From positions 2,852,001 through 2,916,000 of the forward strand of contig NZ_QYUQ01000002.1 in NCBI RefSeq assembly GCF_003590835.1: a stretch of 64,000 nt of DNA, written 5' to 3'. Made by a program: the position numbers and the translations under genes. The stretch is from Noviherbaspirillum sedimenti. GTDB taxonomy: Bacteria > Pseudomonadota > Gammaproteobacteria > Burkholderiales > Burkholderiaceae_D. Every line of letters starts with the position of its first letter. Within the stretch, counting starts at the first letter, position 1. Positions 28,534 to 38,610 of the stretch are shown here, one piece after another. The notes under the pieces were generated by a model. The model did not search any database. It was not told where the DNA came from and saw only the letters and a list, made by a program, of their open reading frames with translations.

Positions 28534-31026
28534 ATGAAAAAATTTCCGGTTTACGCCTATCAAATCCTCGGGCTGGCAATTGCCCTGTTTGGCGCGACGA
28601 TCGCCCTGCGCTGGATCTTCCAGATTGAAGCGATTGCCCACCTGATTCCCGGTTCGGAGCAGATGGGTTTGAATACCCCGCTGATGTTCCTGGCCAGCGG
28701 CCTCGCCTGCGTATGCCTGCCGCAGCGCCAGCCGCCGCTGCAGGTGCTGCTCAGGCTGTGCATCCTGCTGCTGATGGTGCTGCCGGGATTGACCATGGTC
28801 CAGCACCTGTTTGGCGTCAATCTGGGGATCGATTTCGTGCGGGTGCCAAGCATGCCGAGCGCATCCATCCCGTATCCGGGGCGAATGGCGCCGAACACCA
28901 CGCTTGGCTTCCTGTGCGCCGGAATGGCGTTGCTGCTGCTGTCCCGTCCGGGCCGCGAGCGCCGCCGCGATCGGCTGGGCATGGTGGCGATCGCCGCCAC
29001 CATGCTGATCGGCCTGGCCGCGCTGGCCGGCTATTTCATGCGCCTGGATGCGCTTTACCACCTGGCCAGTTTCAACCAGATGCTGGTGCCCACGGCGGCC
29101 GTCATGAGCATGCTCGGCTGCTGCCTGTGGCTGCTGCGCCAGCATCGGTACAATCCGCGGCAGGGCGGCACCAGCGCCTATCAGCGCCGTATCACCTGGC
29201 GCGCCGGCGTGGTGCTGACGCTGGTGGCGCTGGCCGCCGGCGTGGCGGGTTTCGCGGTGGTGCGCAATGTGCTCGAAAAAGCATTGACGGACAACATGTT
29301 GTTCGCCACCACCACCAACGCCACTTCCATGGCCAACATATTGGACGACAGGCTGGCCTTCCATCGCACGATCGTCACCCGCCCCATCGTGCAGCGGCAG
29401 TTCGTCCGCCTCGCCGCCAATCCTCAAGACCGGGAAGCGCGCGATTTCCTGCAAACCGCCGCCAGCAATCTGCTCACCGCGGGCCCAAGCGGCGTGCGCA
29501 TGCTGGATGCCGACGGCCGCCTGATTGCCGCCAGCGGGCAGGTGCTGCGCGAGCGCGCGCCGCTGGCGCAGCACCTGCAGCGTGCCGGCCAGAACGCCTA
29601 CCTGGTGTGGCAGGACGATTACCTGCTGTATGCCGAAACCCCGGTCCTGGCGAACGGGCACCGGGTCGGCACGGTGGTTGTCGAACAACCCCTGCCGGCA
29701 TTCGACAAGCTGCTGCACGTGATTCAGACCAGCGGCGACTCCACCGACGCCCTGTTGTGCAGCCGCCGGCAGGATGCGGCGCTGTGCGCGCCCAGCCGTT
29801 TCAACAGCGGCGTCACCAGCATCCCCGCGCACCTGGAAGGCAAAGCGCACGACCAGCCCATCCACCGCGCGCTGGCCGGGCAACGCGGCGTGATATCGAT
29901 TCTTGACCTGCGCAAAGTACCGGTATTCTCCGCCTACACGCCGCTGCAGGACTTCGGCCTGGGGCTGGTGATCCAGAGCGATTCCGACAGCCTGTATGCG
30001 CCGTTGAAGGCACAGACGCAGTTGCTGACGGCGCTGCTGGTGGCCTTGGTGGCGCTCGGCACCACCACTATGGGCCTGGCAGTGCGGCCGCTGCTGGAGC
30101 GGATCGAGCGCGACATCACCGATCTGCGCCTGGCGGAAGAAAAACTGGCCGGCAGCGAGAAGCGTCTGCGCTCCATCACCGACAATCTGCCGGTGCTGAT
30201 TTCCTACATCGACCGCGAGCAGAAATACGGCTTTTGCAACCGCACCTTCGAGACCTGGACCGGCGTGCCGCCGCAACAGGTGCTGCAGCACCATGTTGCG
30301 GAAGTGCTGGGCCAGGAGCGATACGTGGAGCGCCAGGCCAACATCGCGCTGGCGCTGAGCGGACAACGGGTCGAGTTCGACATTGCCACGCTTGGCGGCG
30401 ACGGCACTCTGCGCCAGCTGCACACCACCTTTGTGCCGGACATTGCCGCCGACGGCACGGTGCTTGGCATCTACACGCTGAGCACCGACGTCAGCGCCCT
30501 GCATGCGGTGCAGCGACAGCTGCAGCAGATGGCGCGCTTCGATGCCCTGACCGGCTTGCCGAACCGCTACCAGATGAACGAGAAACTGGTCGAGGCGATC
30601 GCCCGCTGCCGCCGCGCAGGAACACCGATGGCGCTGATGTTCCTCGACATCGACCATTTCAAGGCGATCAACGACAGCCTCGGACACGCGGCCGGCGACG
30701 AGATGCTGAAGGAATTCGGCCGGCGCCTGAAGGCCAGCGTGCGCGAAACCGACGCGGTGTGCCGCCTGGCCGGCGATGAATTCCTGATCATCCTGGAACA
30801 GCTGGGCAGCACCGCAGAGACCGAAGGCATCGCCCGCAAGATCCTCGCCAACGCCGGCGCGCCCTGCAAGATCCAGGGCCAGCCGCTGCGCATCGGCACC
30901 AGCATCGGCATCGCCTACTGCCAGGAGCAGCCGCTGTTGCCCGATGCGCTGATCGACCATGCCGACCAGGCCCTGTACCAGGCCAAGCAGGCCGGGCGCG
31001 GCACTTTCCGCCTGATCCTCTGCTGA
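28534..31026 (+). CDS. Membrane-bound PAS-GGDEF diguanylate cyclase
   Basis: An 830-residue protein. Residues 1-210 hold about six hydrophobic segments. A TM at about 225-245 and another near 490-512 flank a periplasmic Cache-like sensor (about 250-485). A PAS domain (about 535-650, SITDNLPVLISYIDREQKYG) and a GGDEF domain (about 665-828) follow. The active site reads AGDEF instead of GGDEF, a variant known to be active in several cyclases; the I-site RETD and the metal site LDIDHFKAINDSLGH are intact. So it is probably a working, feedback-inhibited cyclase. It has no EAL partner in the same protein. Confidence 0.9.
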   Translation: MKKFPVYAYQILGLAIALFGATIALRWIFQIEAIAHLIPGSEQMGLNTPLMFLASGLACVCLPQRQPPLQVLLRLCILLLMVLPGLTMVQHLFGVNLGIDFVRVPSMPSASIPYPGRMAPNTTLGFLCAGMALLLLSRPGRERRRDRLGMVAIAATMLIGLAALAGYFMRLDALYHLASFNQMLVPTAAVMSMLGCCLWLLRQHRYNPRQGGTSAYQRRITWRAGVVLTLVALAAGVAGFAVVRNVLEKALTDNMLFATTTNATSMANILDDRLAFHRTIVTRPIVQRQFVRLAANPQDREARDFLQTAASNLLTAGPSGVRMLDADGRLIAASGQVLRERAPLAQHLQRAGQNAYLVWQDDYLLYAETPVLANGHRVGTVVVEQPLPAFDKLLHVIQTSGDSTDALLCSRRQDAALCAPSRFNSGVTSIPAHLEGKAHDQPIHRALAGQRGVISILDLRKVPVFSAYTPLQDFGLGLVIQSDSDSLYAPLKAQTQLLTALLVALVALGTTTMGLAVRPLLERIERDITDLRLAEEKLAGSEKRLRSITDNLPVLISYIDREQKYGFCNRTFETWTGVPPQQVLQHHVAEVLGQERYVERQANIALALSGQRVEFDIATLGGDGTLRQLHTTFVPDIAADGTVLGIYTLSTDVSALHAVQRQLQQMARFDALTGLPNRYQMNEKLVEAIARCRRAGTPMALMFLDIDHFKAINDSLGHAAGDEMLKEFGRRLKASVRETDAVCRLAGDEFLIILEQLGSTAETEGIARKILANAGAPCKIQGQPLRIGTSIGIAYCQEQPLLPDALIDHADQALYQAKQAGRGTFRLILC

Positions 31027-31042
31027 AGCGCGGTTCGCCGAT

Positions 31043-33616
31043 TCAAGCCGCCAGTTTCAATTCGAAGACGGCGGCGGCATCCTGCAGCAGCGGCTCGTTC
31101 GGCGCCTCAGGGTCGTTCAGCACGGCGAACAGGTAGTCGACATTGACGGCCTGGATCAGCAGGTCGCCGTCGTTGGCCTTGATCACCTGCGTGATCAGCA
31201 TGCCGCCCTCGCCGTTGGCCAGCGGCGTCGGAATGATCTGCGCGACATCGAATTCCGGCACGCCATGCAGGTCTTCCACCAGCAGGCCGATGGTCTGGCC
31301 GCCGTGGGACACGATCATCACCTGGCTGGCGGCGTCCACCGGCGAGGGTGTGCCGCGCATCAGGTGGCCGAGGTCATACACCCAGGCGAAACGCTTGTCC
31401 TCGCCCTGCTGTTCCAGCGAGATGATGCCGACGCGCTCGGGCCTGCCACCGAGCGACACGCGCGAGATGCGCTGCGCCGGCAGCGCCTGCTGCGCATGCT
31501 CGGCGGCGATTGCGAACATGGCGCCGTCGAGGAAGAAGGTGGCGAATTCACGGCCGCCGACGCCGGCGTCAAGCACGGTTTCCTGCCGGTGCCTGGCCGC
31601 CATCTTGCGCACCTCGCCGAAGTAGGCAAACACCACCGCCAGGACGTCGTCGACATAGCCGTCGGAGACCTTGAATTCGCGGTAGCCGCTGCATGCCGTG
31701 CAACCCATGACGGCGTAGTGACCACGATCTTCGACAATGCGTGAAGTGCCGCTGCCACCGGGAAGTTTCAGCAGGACCGGATCGATGTCCAGCACGCTGC
31801 CGACCGGGCGAGCCGGATCGGTGCTGGAAATGATGCGGCCCTGGCGGTCGACATAGAAGGCGTGCGCGGCATCCTTGCCGGCCAGGCCGCTATTGAGCAT
31901 TGCCGAGAATTCCACCGTGGCGTCGAACACGATGCCGATGCCGCCGACCACCACGCCGGCATTGTCGGGGGCGCGGATCGCCGCATGGTAGACATAGGTT
32001 GGTGCCCCTTTATACAGCGAGGTCGGCACAAACGGCGTGACGTGGTAGTTCTGCTCGCCGCGCAGGGCTTTGACGCTGGCCAGCGTGGCAGCATCGAGCG
32101 CGGCGCCGACAATGGTGTTGCCGCCTTCCCCATCCCTGCTGCTGGCGACGATCATGCCATTGCGGTCATACACGAAGATGCGCGTGTAGACCGTGTAAAG
32201 GCGATTGATGTAATCGAGGATGGCGCTCACCTGCTGGGCCGATTCCAGATCCATTTCATCCTCGGCCAGGCGCATGCGCAATTCCGGCGTCAGGGCCCAC
32301 CAGCGGCAGTCATCCGAACGTTCGTACAGATTGCGGTCGAGCAGGTCCACCAGCAAATGCGAGACGAACTCGACATCGTCCAGGCTGGAGCCGAGCACGG
32401 TCTGGTACAAGTCACGGATCGACTGCGAAAACAGTTCATTGCTGCGGTTGCCGGTTTCGCCGATCTGCTCGAGGATGGTTTTGAGCTTCTGCAGCTCGCC
32501 GCGCTGACCGGCGGTCATGACCTGGCCGTTCCAGACCACGCGGCGGATGGTGTCGGCGGCAGTCATGATCTCGAACAGCGGCGGGCAGAACGAGTGCGCA
32601 TGGGTCAGCAGGCCTTCGGCGCTGGCCGGATCCAGCGCGTCCAGTGCATTGCTGGCGGCGCCGCTGAACGCCACCTCCACCGGGATCATCACCTGGCCCT
32701 GCCAGCCTGGCGGCCCCATGTAGCCCTGGTAGCCGGCGGTGGCAAAGGTGCGCACCAGGTATTCGCGGCCGCCATAGATCATGAGGCGCGGGCTGCCGTC
32801 GCGGTTGACCGGCACGGTGGCGCCGACATCGATCCAGCTGCGGTCGGCGCTGGCGATGACGCGGTTGGCGCCGTCCAGCAGCAGCATGTTGAAGCGGTCT
32901 TCCTCCTCGCGCAGCGAGCGGAACACGCCCGCCATCTCCTCCTCGAAATTGAAGCACAGGCACAAGACCCCGACCACGACGCCGGTCTGCGGATGCAGCA
33001 TGCGCTGCGAATAGATCAGCGCCTGCTTCCTGGACGGGCGCAGGTCGGTGGCGCGGAAGGTCTGGACATAGCCCGACGCCGCCAGGGTTTGCCCGAGCAG
33101 CGGATCGACGCTGCCCTCGACCGGGCTTTCCTCGTCGATCTGCACCAGCACGTTGCCTTTGGTATCGAGCAACATGATCTCGTCGTACACGGTGTACTTG
33201 TTGCGGTAGGCGCGCAGGCGGTAGCGGATGGCATCGACATTGTCGGTATCGCCGGCGACAAATTCGCACAACTCGCGATCGGTGGCGAGAAAACCGACAT
33301 CGGCGGTGCGCTCGTACAGGTTGCGCACCACGATATCGATCACGTATTGCGCCTTGGCGCCGATCTTGGCCAAAACGGTGGCGACCTTTTCACGCACCAG
33401 GCTGGTCACCAGTTCCTGCTCCAGCCGGTTGAAGCCGGCGCGGGTGGCGGCCATGGTCGGCAGAATGGTTTTGGCCTCGGTCGGACAGTTCATCTTGGCG
33501 GAGGACTCGATCATGCGCCACATCAGGTTCAGTTCATGCAGCGACTGTTCGCACCGGATCACGTCGCGCATGTAGGGCAGGAAGTTGTCGATCTGTAGCG
33601 GTGCGTGGCTTTCCAT
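31043..33616 (-). CDS. Soluble CheW protein with two Cache-like sensor modules
   Basis: An 857-residue protein without signal peptide or membrane segments. It contains an internal duplication: each half has a helical lead with a conserved block (NLYERTADVGFLATDREL at about 120 and NLYERSDDCRWWALTPEL at about 415), followed by a Cache/PAS-like sensor (YTVYDEIMLLDTKGNVLVQI and YTVYTRIFVYDRNGMIVASS). Residues from about 690 form a CheW domain (VYDLGHLMRGTP, IGLLVEDLHGV). CheW domains couple receptors to the CheA kinase, so this may be a cytosolic ligand-sensing adaptor. It lies 11 bases downstream of the PAS-GAF-GGDEF-EAL gene and is probably co-transcribed with it. Confidence 0.8.
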   Translation of the reverse strand: MESHAPLQIDNFLPYMRDVIRCEQSLHELNLMWRMIESSAKMNCPTEAKTILPTMAATRAGFNRLEQELVTSLVREKVATVLAKIGAKAQYVIDIVVRNLYERTADVGFLATDRELCEFVAGDTDNVDAIRYRLRAYRNKYTVYDEIMLLDTKGNVLVQIDEESPVEGSVDPLLGQTLAASGYVQTFRATDLRPSRKQALIYSQRMLHPQTGVVVGVLCLCFNFEEEMAGVFRSLREEEDRFNMLLLDGANRVIASADRSWIDVGATVPVNRDGSPRLMIYGGREYLVRTFATAGYQGYMGPPGWQGQVMIPVEVAFSGAASNALDALDPASAEGLLTHAHSFCPPLFEIMTAADTIRRVVWNGQVMTAGQRGELQKLKTILEQIGETGNRSNELFSQSIRDLYQTVLGSSLDDVEFVSHLLVDLLDRNLYERSDDCRWWALTPELRMRLAEDEMDLESAQQVSAILDYINRLYTVYTRIFVYDRNGMIVASSRDGEGGNTIVGAALDAATLASVKALRGEQNYHVTPFVPTSLYKGAPTYVYHAAIRAPDNAGVVVGGIGIVFDATVEFSAMLNSGLAGKDAAHAFYVDRQGRIISSTDPARPVGSVLDIDPVLLKLPGGSGTSRIVEDRGHYAVMGCTACSGYREFKVSDGYVDDVLAVVFAYFGEVRKMAARHRQETVLDAGVGGREFATFFLDGAMFAIAAEHAQQALPAQRISRVSLGGRPERVGIISLEQQGEDKRFAWVYDLGHLMRGTPSPVDAASQVMIVSHGGQTIGLLVEDLHGVPEFDVAQIIPTPLANGEGGMLITQVIKANDGDLLIQAVNVDYLFAVLNDPEAPNEPLLQDAAAVFELKLAA

Positions 33617-33627
33617 GGCGGCATTCC

Positions 33628-35949
33628 TTAAGGCTGGCGAAGCTGTTGTTTCCCGTTGTGGTGCAAGGCGATCAGTTGCTGCAGCGGCAGCGGCCGGCTC
33701 AGCAGGTAGCCCTGCAGGTAGGTGCAGCCGAACTGCGCCAGGTACAGCAACTGGGCGTCGGTTTCGACGCCTTCGGCCACCACGTCGAGCTTCATGTGGC
33801 GTCCGAGGTCGATAATCGAACGCACGATGGCGCCGTCGCCGCGGTCGTGCGGCAGGCCGGCGACGAATGAGCGGTCGATCTTGAGCGAGGTGATCGGCAG
33901 CTTTTTCAGGCGCGACAGCGAAGAGTGGCCGATGCCGAAATCATCCAGGCTGATATGAAAGCCCAGCTGGCGCAGCATTTGCATCACCGGCAGCACCTTT
34001 TCCGGCTGCTTCATGACCAGGCCTTCGGTCAGCTCCAGGCACAGGTGCCGGGCGGCGATGCCACAGGAGGCAACCACCTCGGTCAGTTCGTAGGGCAGGC
34101 TGGTGTTGGTGAATTCGGGGGCCGCCATGTTGACGTTAACCCGCAGGCCGGCCAGGCCGGCGCTGTGCAGCACCGCCAGGTCGCGGCAGGCCTGGCGCAC
34201 CACCCAGCGGCCGATCTGCACGATCAGCCGGCTTTTTTCGGCGATGGGAATGAACTGGTCGGGAGGGACCATCTCGCCGTCGGGCTTGCGCCAGCGCAGC
34301 AAGGCTTCGACCGCCACCATGCGGTCGCCGTAATGGTCGAACACCGGCTGGTATTCGAGGTGGAATTCGTTTTCCGCCAGGGCGCGGTGCAGCTCGGCTT
34401 CCATGGTCAGCTGGCGCGCCAGCGAGGTCTGCTGCTGCGCCAGCAGCAGGGTACCGCTGTCCGAGCAGAAGCAATAGGCATTGCGGCCGCTCTTCTTGCT
34501 GCGGTACATGGCTTCGTCCGCGCTGCGCAGCAATTCCTGCGGGGTCCAGCCGTTTTCGGCAAACACGCTGATGCCGATGCTGGTGGACACTTTCAGGTCA
34601 TTGCCTTCGAACTGGAATGGCATGCGCGCCGCCGCCAGCACACGTTCGGCCAGCGCCTGCAAGGCGGGCATCGCCTCGGCCCGGCACGCGAGCGGCGCCA
34701 GGATGGCGAATTCGTCGCCGCCCAGGCGACCAATGCAGACGTCTTGCGGCGCCAGCTTTTGCAGGCGCTGGGCGAACTCGCGCAGCACCAGGTTGCCGGC
34801 GTCGTGGCCAAACGCATCATTGACTGGCTTGAAGCGGTCGAGGTCAATGTAAAGCAAGCCGAAGGGTGCGCCGCTCCTGCCGGCATCCGCGCTCATTTCT
34901 TCCAGCTGGCGGTGAAAATAGTTGCGGTTGGCCAGCCCGGTCAGGTCATCGGTCTGCGCCAGGCGACGCATGATTTCCTGTTGCTCCATGCGCTGCACCG
35001 CCTGCGCGATCAGGCCGCCGATCACCGCCGACAGGTTCGGCAATTGCGCATCGTGCTGGCGCGTCAAGGTGCTGAAAAATTCCAGCACGCCGACGCTGTG
35101 GCGCTGGCCATCGGCCGTCACATACGACACCGGAAAGGCGTAGCCGGATTCCAGCCCGCATTCGCGCGCGCTGTCGCGCCGCAGAAAGCTGCTGTCATTT
35201 TTCATATCCTCGATCCAGCACGCCTGGCCGGTGTCCCAGACATGGCCGATGAAGCCTTCGCCTGGCGTCATGCGGATATCGCAGCTTGCGCGGGTAAATG
35301 CCGCCAGCGCATATTCGGAATGATTCCAGAAATACTGGCAGGCCAGCTGCGGCTGTTCCATCGGCGCATGCCGCATCTGCCAGTAGGCGCCCCACTCCCA
35401 CCCGAGGTTCTCGCACACCAGCTGGATTACCCGCGGCACCGCTTCGTCCAGCGAACCGGCGCCGACCAGCGATTGCGTCATCGCGTAACTGAAACGCTCG
35501 CGCATTTCGATATGCCGCGCAGCAGTGACATCGACCAGCACGCCGGCATGCATGCCGGCGATGCCGCCCTCTTGCGGCACCGATTGCATGCGCAGCCAAC
35601 GCAAGCCGCGCGTGCCCTGCAGCACCCGGAATTCATAGTCAAGCTTCACACCGGGCAGCTTGGCCTGCATTAATGCCATGATCAACAACAGCATGTCTTC
35701 CGGCACGACGTGGGTGAAACAGGTTTCCAGCGCGCGGTGCAAGCCCGCATCCACATTGAGGAATTGCGCCGCGCCATGCGACAGGACCAGCTGCGCCTCG
35801 CGGGTATCGAGCCACCAGCGGCCGAAGCCCGCAGCGGCTTCCATGGTTTCGGGCAACGCGACCTGTGCCAGCAGTGCGGGCAGGGCGATGGCACGCGGCG
35901 CCTCGATCGCCCCCCGCTCTACCTGCGAAGATAACAGTTTGTTATTCAT
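33628..35949 (-). CDS. PAS-GAF-GGDEF-EAL c-di-GMP turnover protein
   Basis: A 773-residue cytoplasmic protein. A PAS-like domain (about 35-145), a GAF domain (about 160-330, with ECGLESGYAFPVSY), GGDEF (about 345-500; IGRLGGDEFAIL) and EAL (about 520-765; VEALLRWRKPDG, VNVNMAAPEF, ELTEG, LDDFGIGHSSL, LKIDRSF, AEGVET). The GGDEF and EAL active sites are complete. The inhibitory RxxD site is absent (PQDV at that position). First gene of an operon with the CheW-Cache protein, which suggests coupling of c-di-GMP levels to a chemotaxis-type array. Confidence 0.92.
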   Translation of the reverse strand: MNNKLLSSQVERGAIEAPRAIALPALLAQVALPETMEAAAGFGRWWLDTREAQLVLSHGAAQFLNVDAGLHRALETCFTHVVPEDMLLLIMALMQAKLPGVKLDYEFRVLQGTRGLRWLRMQSVPQEGGIAGMHAGVLVDVTAARHIEMRERFSYAMTQSLVGAGSLDEAVPRVIQLVCENLGWEWGAYWQMRHAPMEQPQLACQYFWNHSEYALAAFTRASCDIRMTPGEGFIGHVWDTGQACWIEDMKNDSSFLRRDSARECGLESGYAFPVSYVTADGQRHSVGVLEFFSTLTRQHDAQLPNLSAVIGGLIAQAVQRMEQQEIMRRLAQTDDLTGLANRNYFHRQLEEMSADAGRSGAPFGLLYIDLDRFKPVNDAFGHDAGNLVLREFAQRLQKLAPQDVCIGRLGGDEFAILAPLACRAEAMPALQALAERVLAAARMPFQFEGNDLKVSTSIGISVFAENGWTPQELLRSADEAMYRSKKSGRNAYCFCSDSGTLLLAQQQTSLARQLTMEAELHRALAENEFHLEYQPVFDHYGDRMVAVEALLRWRKPDGEMVPPDQFIPIAEKSRLIVQIGRWVVRQACRDLAVLHSAGLAGLRVNVNMAAPEFTNTSLPYELTEVVASCGIAARHLCLELTEGLVMKQPEKVLPVMQMLRQLGFHISLDDFGIGHSSLSRLKKLPITSLKIDRSFVAGLPHDRGDGAIVRSIIDLGRHMKLDVVAEGVETDAQLLYLAQFGCTYLQGYLLSRPLPLQQLIALHHNGKQQLRQP

Positions 35950-36170
35950 GTGAATTTCCTGCTCTTTGACCGTGCTTTATATCTATAAAGCAACATCCAG
36001 GCCATCAGGAACGGGGGGGTTTTGGGTGCGCTTATCGCCCGTCCAGGGGCAGTAACGTGCTCTGCGGGAGGCGTCGATACAGGTCGCACCAGGGAAGTGC
36101 GCCCCAGAAGTGTGCGAGATGAATGATCAGATGCTGCATTCAGCGCCGCAGGACAAGGCGCGCCAGAAAA

Positions 36171-36620
36171 TCAGCGGGTGTTCTGGTAAGCCAGCGCGAT
36201 CTTGGCGAATTCGATCAGCACGTCTTGTGTGCAGCCATTGAAAGTCATGAAGGCAGTCCCCGTACGCACCGCCAGACGCGGCGGGAAAATCCAGCCGGCG
36301 TAGGGAATGCTAAGCATTTTCACGCCGCGCACGTCAGACCATGCCACCTGCTTCGTATAGAGCGAGGTTTGGCGTATGCCTTTTTCATCGATGGTGGTGC
36401 GTGCCTTGAGGAACCAGTAATAACTGACGCCGAGCATGAGAGCGGCGCCCAGCAAGAGCAATTTGACGCCCCAACCGAGCTGCAACAGCGGGAAGCGCAG
36501 TGCGACCGAAAGGCCATAGGCTGCCAGGCCAAACGACAAGACCGTGGCCATCAGCTTGAACCAGAGGCTGTAGGCCGGTCCGCTGACTGCTTTTTCAGGT
36601 TGATACCAAGGTAAAGTCAT
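36171..36620 (-). CDS. Small membrane protein with PH-like domain
   Basis: A 149-residue protein. Two membrane segments (about 20-40 and 48-70) are followed by a soluble part with TIDEKGIRQTSLYTKQVAWSDVRGV, the signature of bacterial PH-like (YdbS/PH_10-type) domains. Function unknown; such proteins sit in the inner membrane. It is monocistronic. Confidence 0.65.
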   Translation of the reverse strand: MTLPWYQPEKAVSGPAYSLWFKLMATVLSFGLAAYGLSVALRFPLLQLGWGVKLLLLGAALMLGVSYYWFLKARTTIDEKGIRQTSLYTKQVAWSDVRGVKMLSIPYAGWIFPPRLAVRTGTAFMTFNGCTQDVLIEFAKIALAYQNTR

Positions 36621-36794
36621 GCGTCTTAATTTCCATCAATGTCAGGATCACTGTTGGCGGCAAGATGCGGGTGTTCAAGCCCGCACCGCCTGCCCGGTCG
36701 CCATTATGCCGGCAAATAGTCCTGGCCGAGGCCGGGGCGCGCGCTTTCGCCTTTTTTGTCGCCGGTTAGATTGTCGATATAGCATTTTTACCAG

Positions 36795-36823
36795 TGGACA
36801 ATGCCAAGACAGGCGTTTAGACT
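36795..36823 (+). promoter_or_regulatory. Candidate sigma-70 promoter of the acyl-CoA synthetase gene
   Basis: TGGACA (36795-36800) and TAGACT (36818-36823) separated by exactly 17 bases, about 110 bases before the start codon at 36935. The rest of the 314-base gap (36621-36934) shows no gene. Confidence 0.45.
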
Positions 36824-36934
36824 TTCTTCCATTATAAAAAAGCAAACGGCCGAAGCGGTATCGGATTGCATGAGAGACAGGGCTTGAAAGTTATTGAAGA
36901 TCACTTTCGACAAAGCCTCACTAAAGGAGAATGC

Positions 36935-38515
36935 ATGACCGACGCGCGTAATTACGATGCGTTGCCGATGAATTGGGTCGGCGATTATTCTGGCAAGAAG
37001 GCGCTACTGACGCCAAACCTCGAAGCGATTTTCGACCCGCATGACGGCGCCCGTTACACCTACCGGCAAGTCGATGAACGCGCCAAGCGCGTCGCCACTT
37101 ACCTGGTCGACCAGTTGGGCATCATCAAGGGCGACCGCGTGGCGCTGATTTCGCGCAACCGCATGGAATGCATCGATTTATTTTTTGCCTGCGGCAAGAT
37201 TGGCGCGATCCTTTGCCCGCTCTCCTACCGCTTGCAAAAACCGGAGTTGCGTGATCTGATGGCGCGCGAATTGCCGAAAGTGATCTTTGTCGAAGACATG
37301 TTCGCCGCGCTGGCCGATGACAGCGTCTTGCCGGCGCCGCAACCGACGGTGATCTGTTTTGGCGACGCCAGCGATGTCTATGACGCGATCCTGGCCACCG
37401 AAGCGCGCGATGTCACCGTGCCGATGGCAATGAACGATCCGTTTCTTTACATTCACACCGGTGGCACCACCGCAGTTCCCAAGGTCTGCATCGTGCCGCA
37501 CCGGCAAATGATGTGGAATGCCTTCGAAGCGCTGCTGATGTCGGCCGGCTCGCCGCAAGCCAGGGAGCTGGTGTTGTTCCCGCTGTTCCATGTCGGCGGC
37601 TGGAACGTATTCTTCTGCCTGTTCATGCGCAACAGCCTGGCGATTCCGCTGCGGCAGTTCGATGCCGGCCAGATCCTCGACATGATCGAGCAGAAAGTCA
37701 TCAACCGGCTGGGGGTGGTGGAAGCGATGCTGCAAATGCTCAAAGCCCATCCGAAGTTCGAGCAAACGGATTTTTCGGGGCTGGAGCTGATCACCACCGC
37801 CGCCGCCCCCTGCTCCAATGAAACCCTGCAACCCTTTTGGGAGCGCGGCATTCCGACCAACCAGGCGTATGGCCTGACCGAAGCCGGCCCTTCGAATTTC
37901 GCCTTCCTCGCCCGCGAACCCGGCATGGAACACATCAAGGCCCATTCGCGCAAGGTCGGCACCCCCTTCTACTGCTGCGATTACAAGATCGTCGCCGAAG
38001 ATGACCGCAACAAGCTGCAGCCGCCAGGCGAAATCGGCGTGCTGTGCCTGCGCAGCTACCACAACTTCGACGGTTACCTGCACGACCCGGAACGCACCGC
38101 CAAGGTGCTCGACGCCGACGGCTGGATCTATACCGGCGACCTGGCCGTGTGCGATGAGGAAGGACTGGTGTCGGTGGTCGGCCGCGCCGACAACATGTTC
38201 ATTACCGGCGGCGAAAACGTCTCGCCGGAAGAAATCGAAAACGCCCTGCGCAGCCACCCGGCAGTGGCGGCCGCCATCTGCGCCGGCATCCCCGACAAGA
38301 AGTGGGGCGAAATCCCGGTTTCGATGGTGGTGCTCAATCCCGGCAAGAAAGCCAGCGAAGCCGATCTGCGCGCGCACTGCAAGGAATTGCTGGCCGCGTA
38401 CAAGGTGCCGAGATCAGTGGCGATTGAAGAGACGATTCCGCTGACGCCGGTCGGCAAGCTCGACCGCAAGGCGCTCAAGGCTTACTTCACCAGCAGGGAA
38501 GCGGCGTTCGGCTGA
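36935..38515 (+). CDS. AMP-dependent acyl-CoA synthetase
   Basis: A 526-residue adenylate-forming enzyme. Motifs in order: YIHTGGTTAVPKVCIV (P-loop; the usual Ser/Thr-rich motif), NQAYGLTEAGP, GWIYTGDLAV, GRADNMFITGGENVSPEEIE, and the catalytic Lys in PLTPVGKLDRKALK. It activates a carboxylic acid to its acyl-CoA via acyl-AMP; the family includes long-chain fatty acid and aryl-acid ligases, and I cannot choose between them. The start at 36935 follows AAAGGAGA; an in-frame extension to 36866 has no such site. Confidence 0.9.
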   Translation: MTDARNYDALPMNWVGDYSGKKALLTPNLEAIFDPHDGARYTYRQVDERAKRVATYLVDQLGIIKGDRVALISRNRMECIDLFFACGKIGAILCPLSYRLQKPELRDLMARELPKVIFVEDMFAALADDSVLPAPQPTVICFGDASDVYDAILATEARDVTVPMAMNDPFLYIHTGGTTAVPKVCIVPHRQMMWNAFEALLMSAGSPQARELVLFPLFHVGGWNVFFCLFMRNSLAIPLRQFDAGQILDMIEQKVINRLGVVEAMLQMLKAHPKFEQTDFSGLELITTAAAPCSNETLQPFWERGIPTNQAYGLTEAGPSNFAFLAREPGMEHIKAHSRKVGTPFYCCDYKIVAEDDRNKLQPPGEIGVLCLRSYHNFDGYLHDPERTAKVLDADGWIYTGDLAVCDEEGLVSVVGRADNMFITGGENVSPEEIENALRSHPAVAAAICAGIPDKKWGEIPVSMVVLNPGKKASEADLRAHCKELLAAYKVPRSVAIEETIPLTPVGKLDRKALKAYFTSREAAFG

Positions 38516-38610
38516 CGGGCTGACCTGCCGCGGCCGATGCCAGTGTGCGGATTTGTCACACCGGCGGCGTTTTCGGCAGCTTATTTAGCTTTTATAAGCT
38601 TTTCCCCATT

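Noticed and set aside
28486..30960. Long leftward open frame opposite the PAS-GGDEF gene
   Set aside because: No domain; the rightward frame carries membrane, PAS and GGDEF features in the right order.
31862..33598. Long rightward open frame opposite the CheW-Cache gene
   Set aside because: No recognisable domain or good start; shadow of the leftward gene with clear Cache and CheW features.
33925..35673. Long rightward open frame opposite the PAS-GAF-GGDEF-EAL gene
   Set aside because: Low-complexity His/Gln/Arg-rich translation typical of antisense frames in GC-rich genes.
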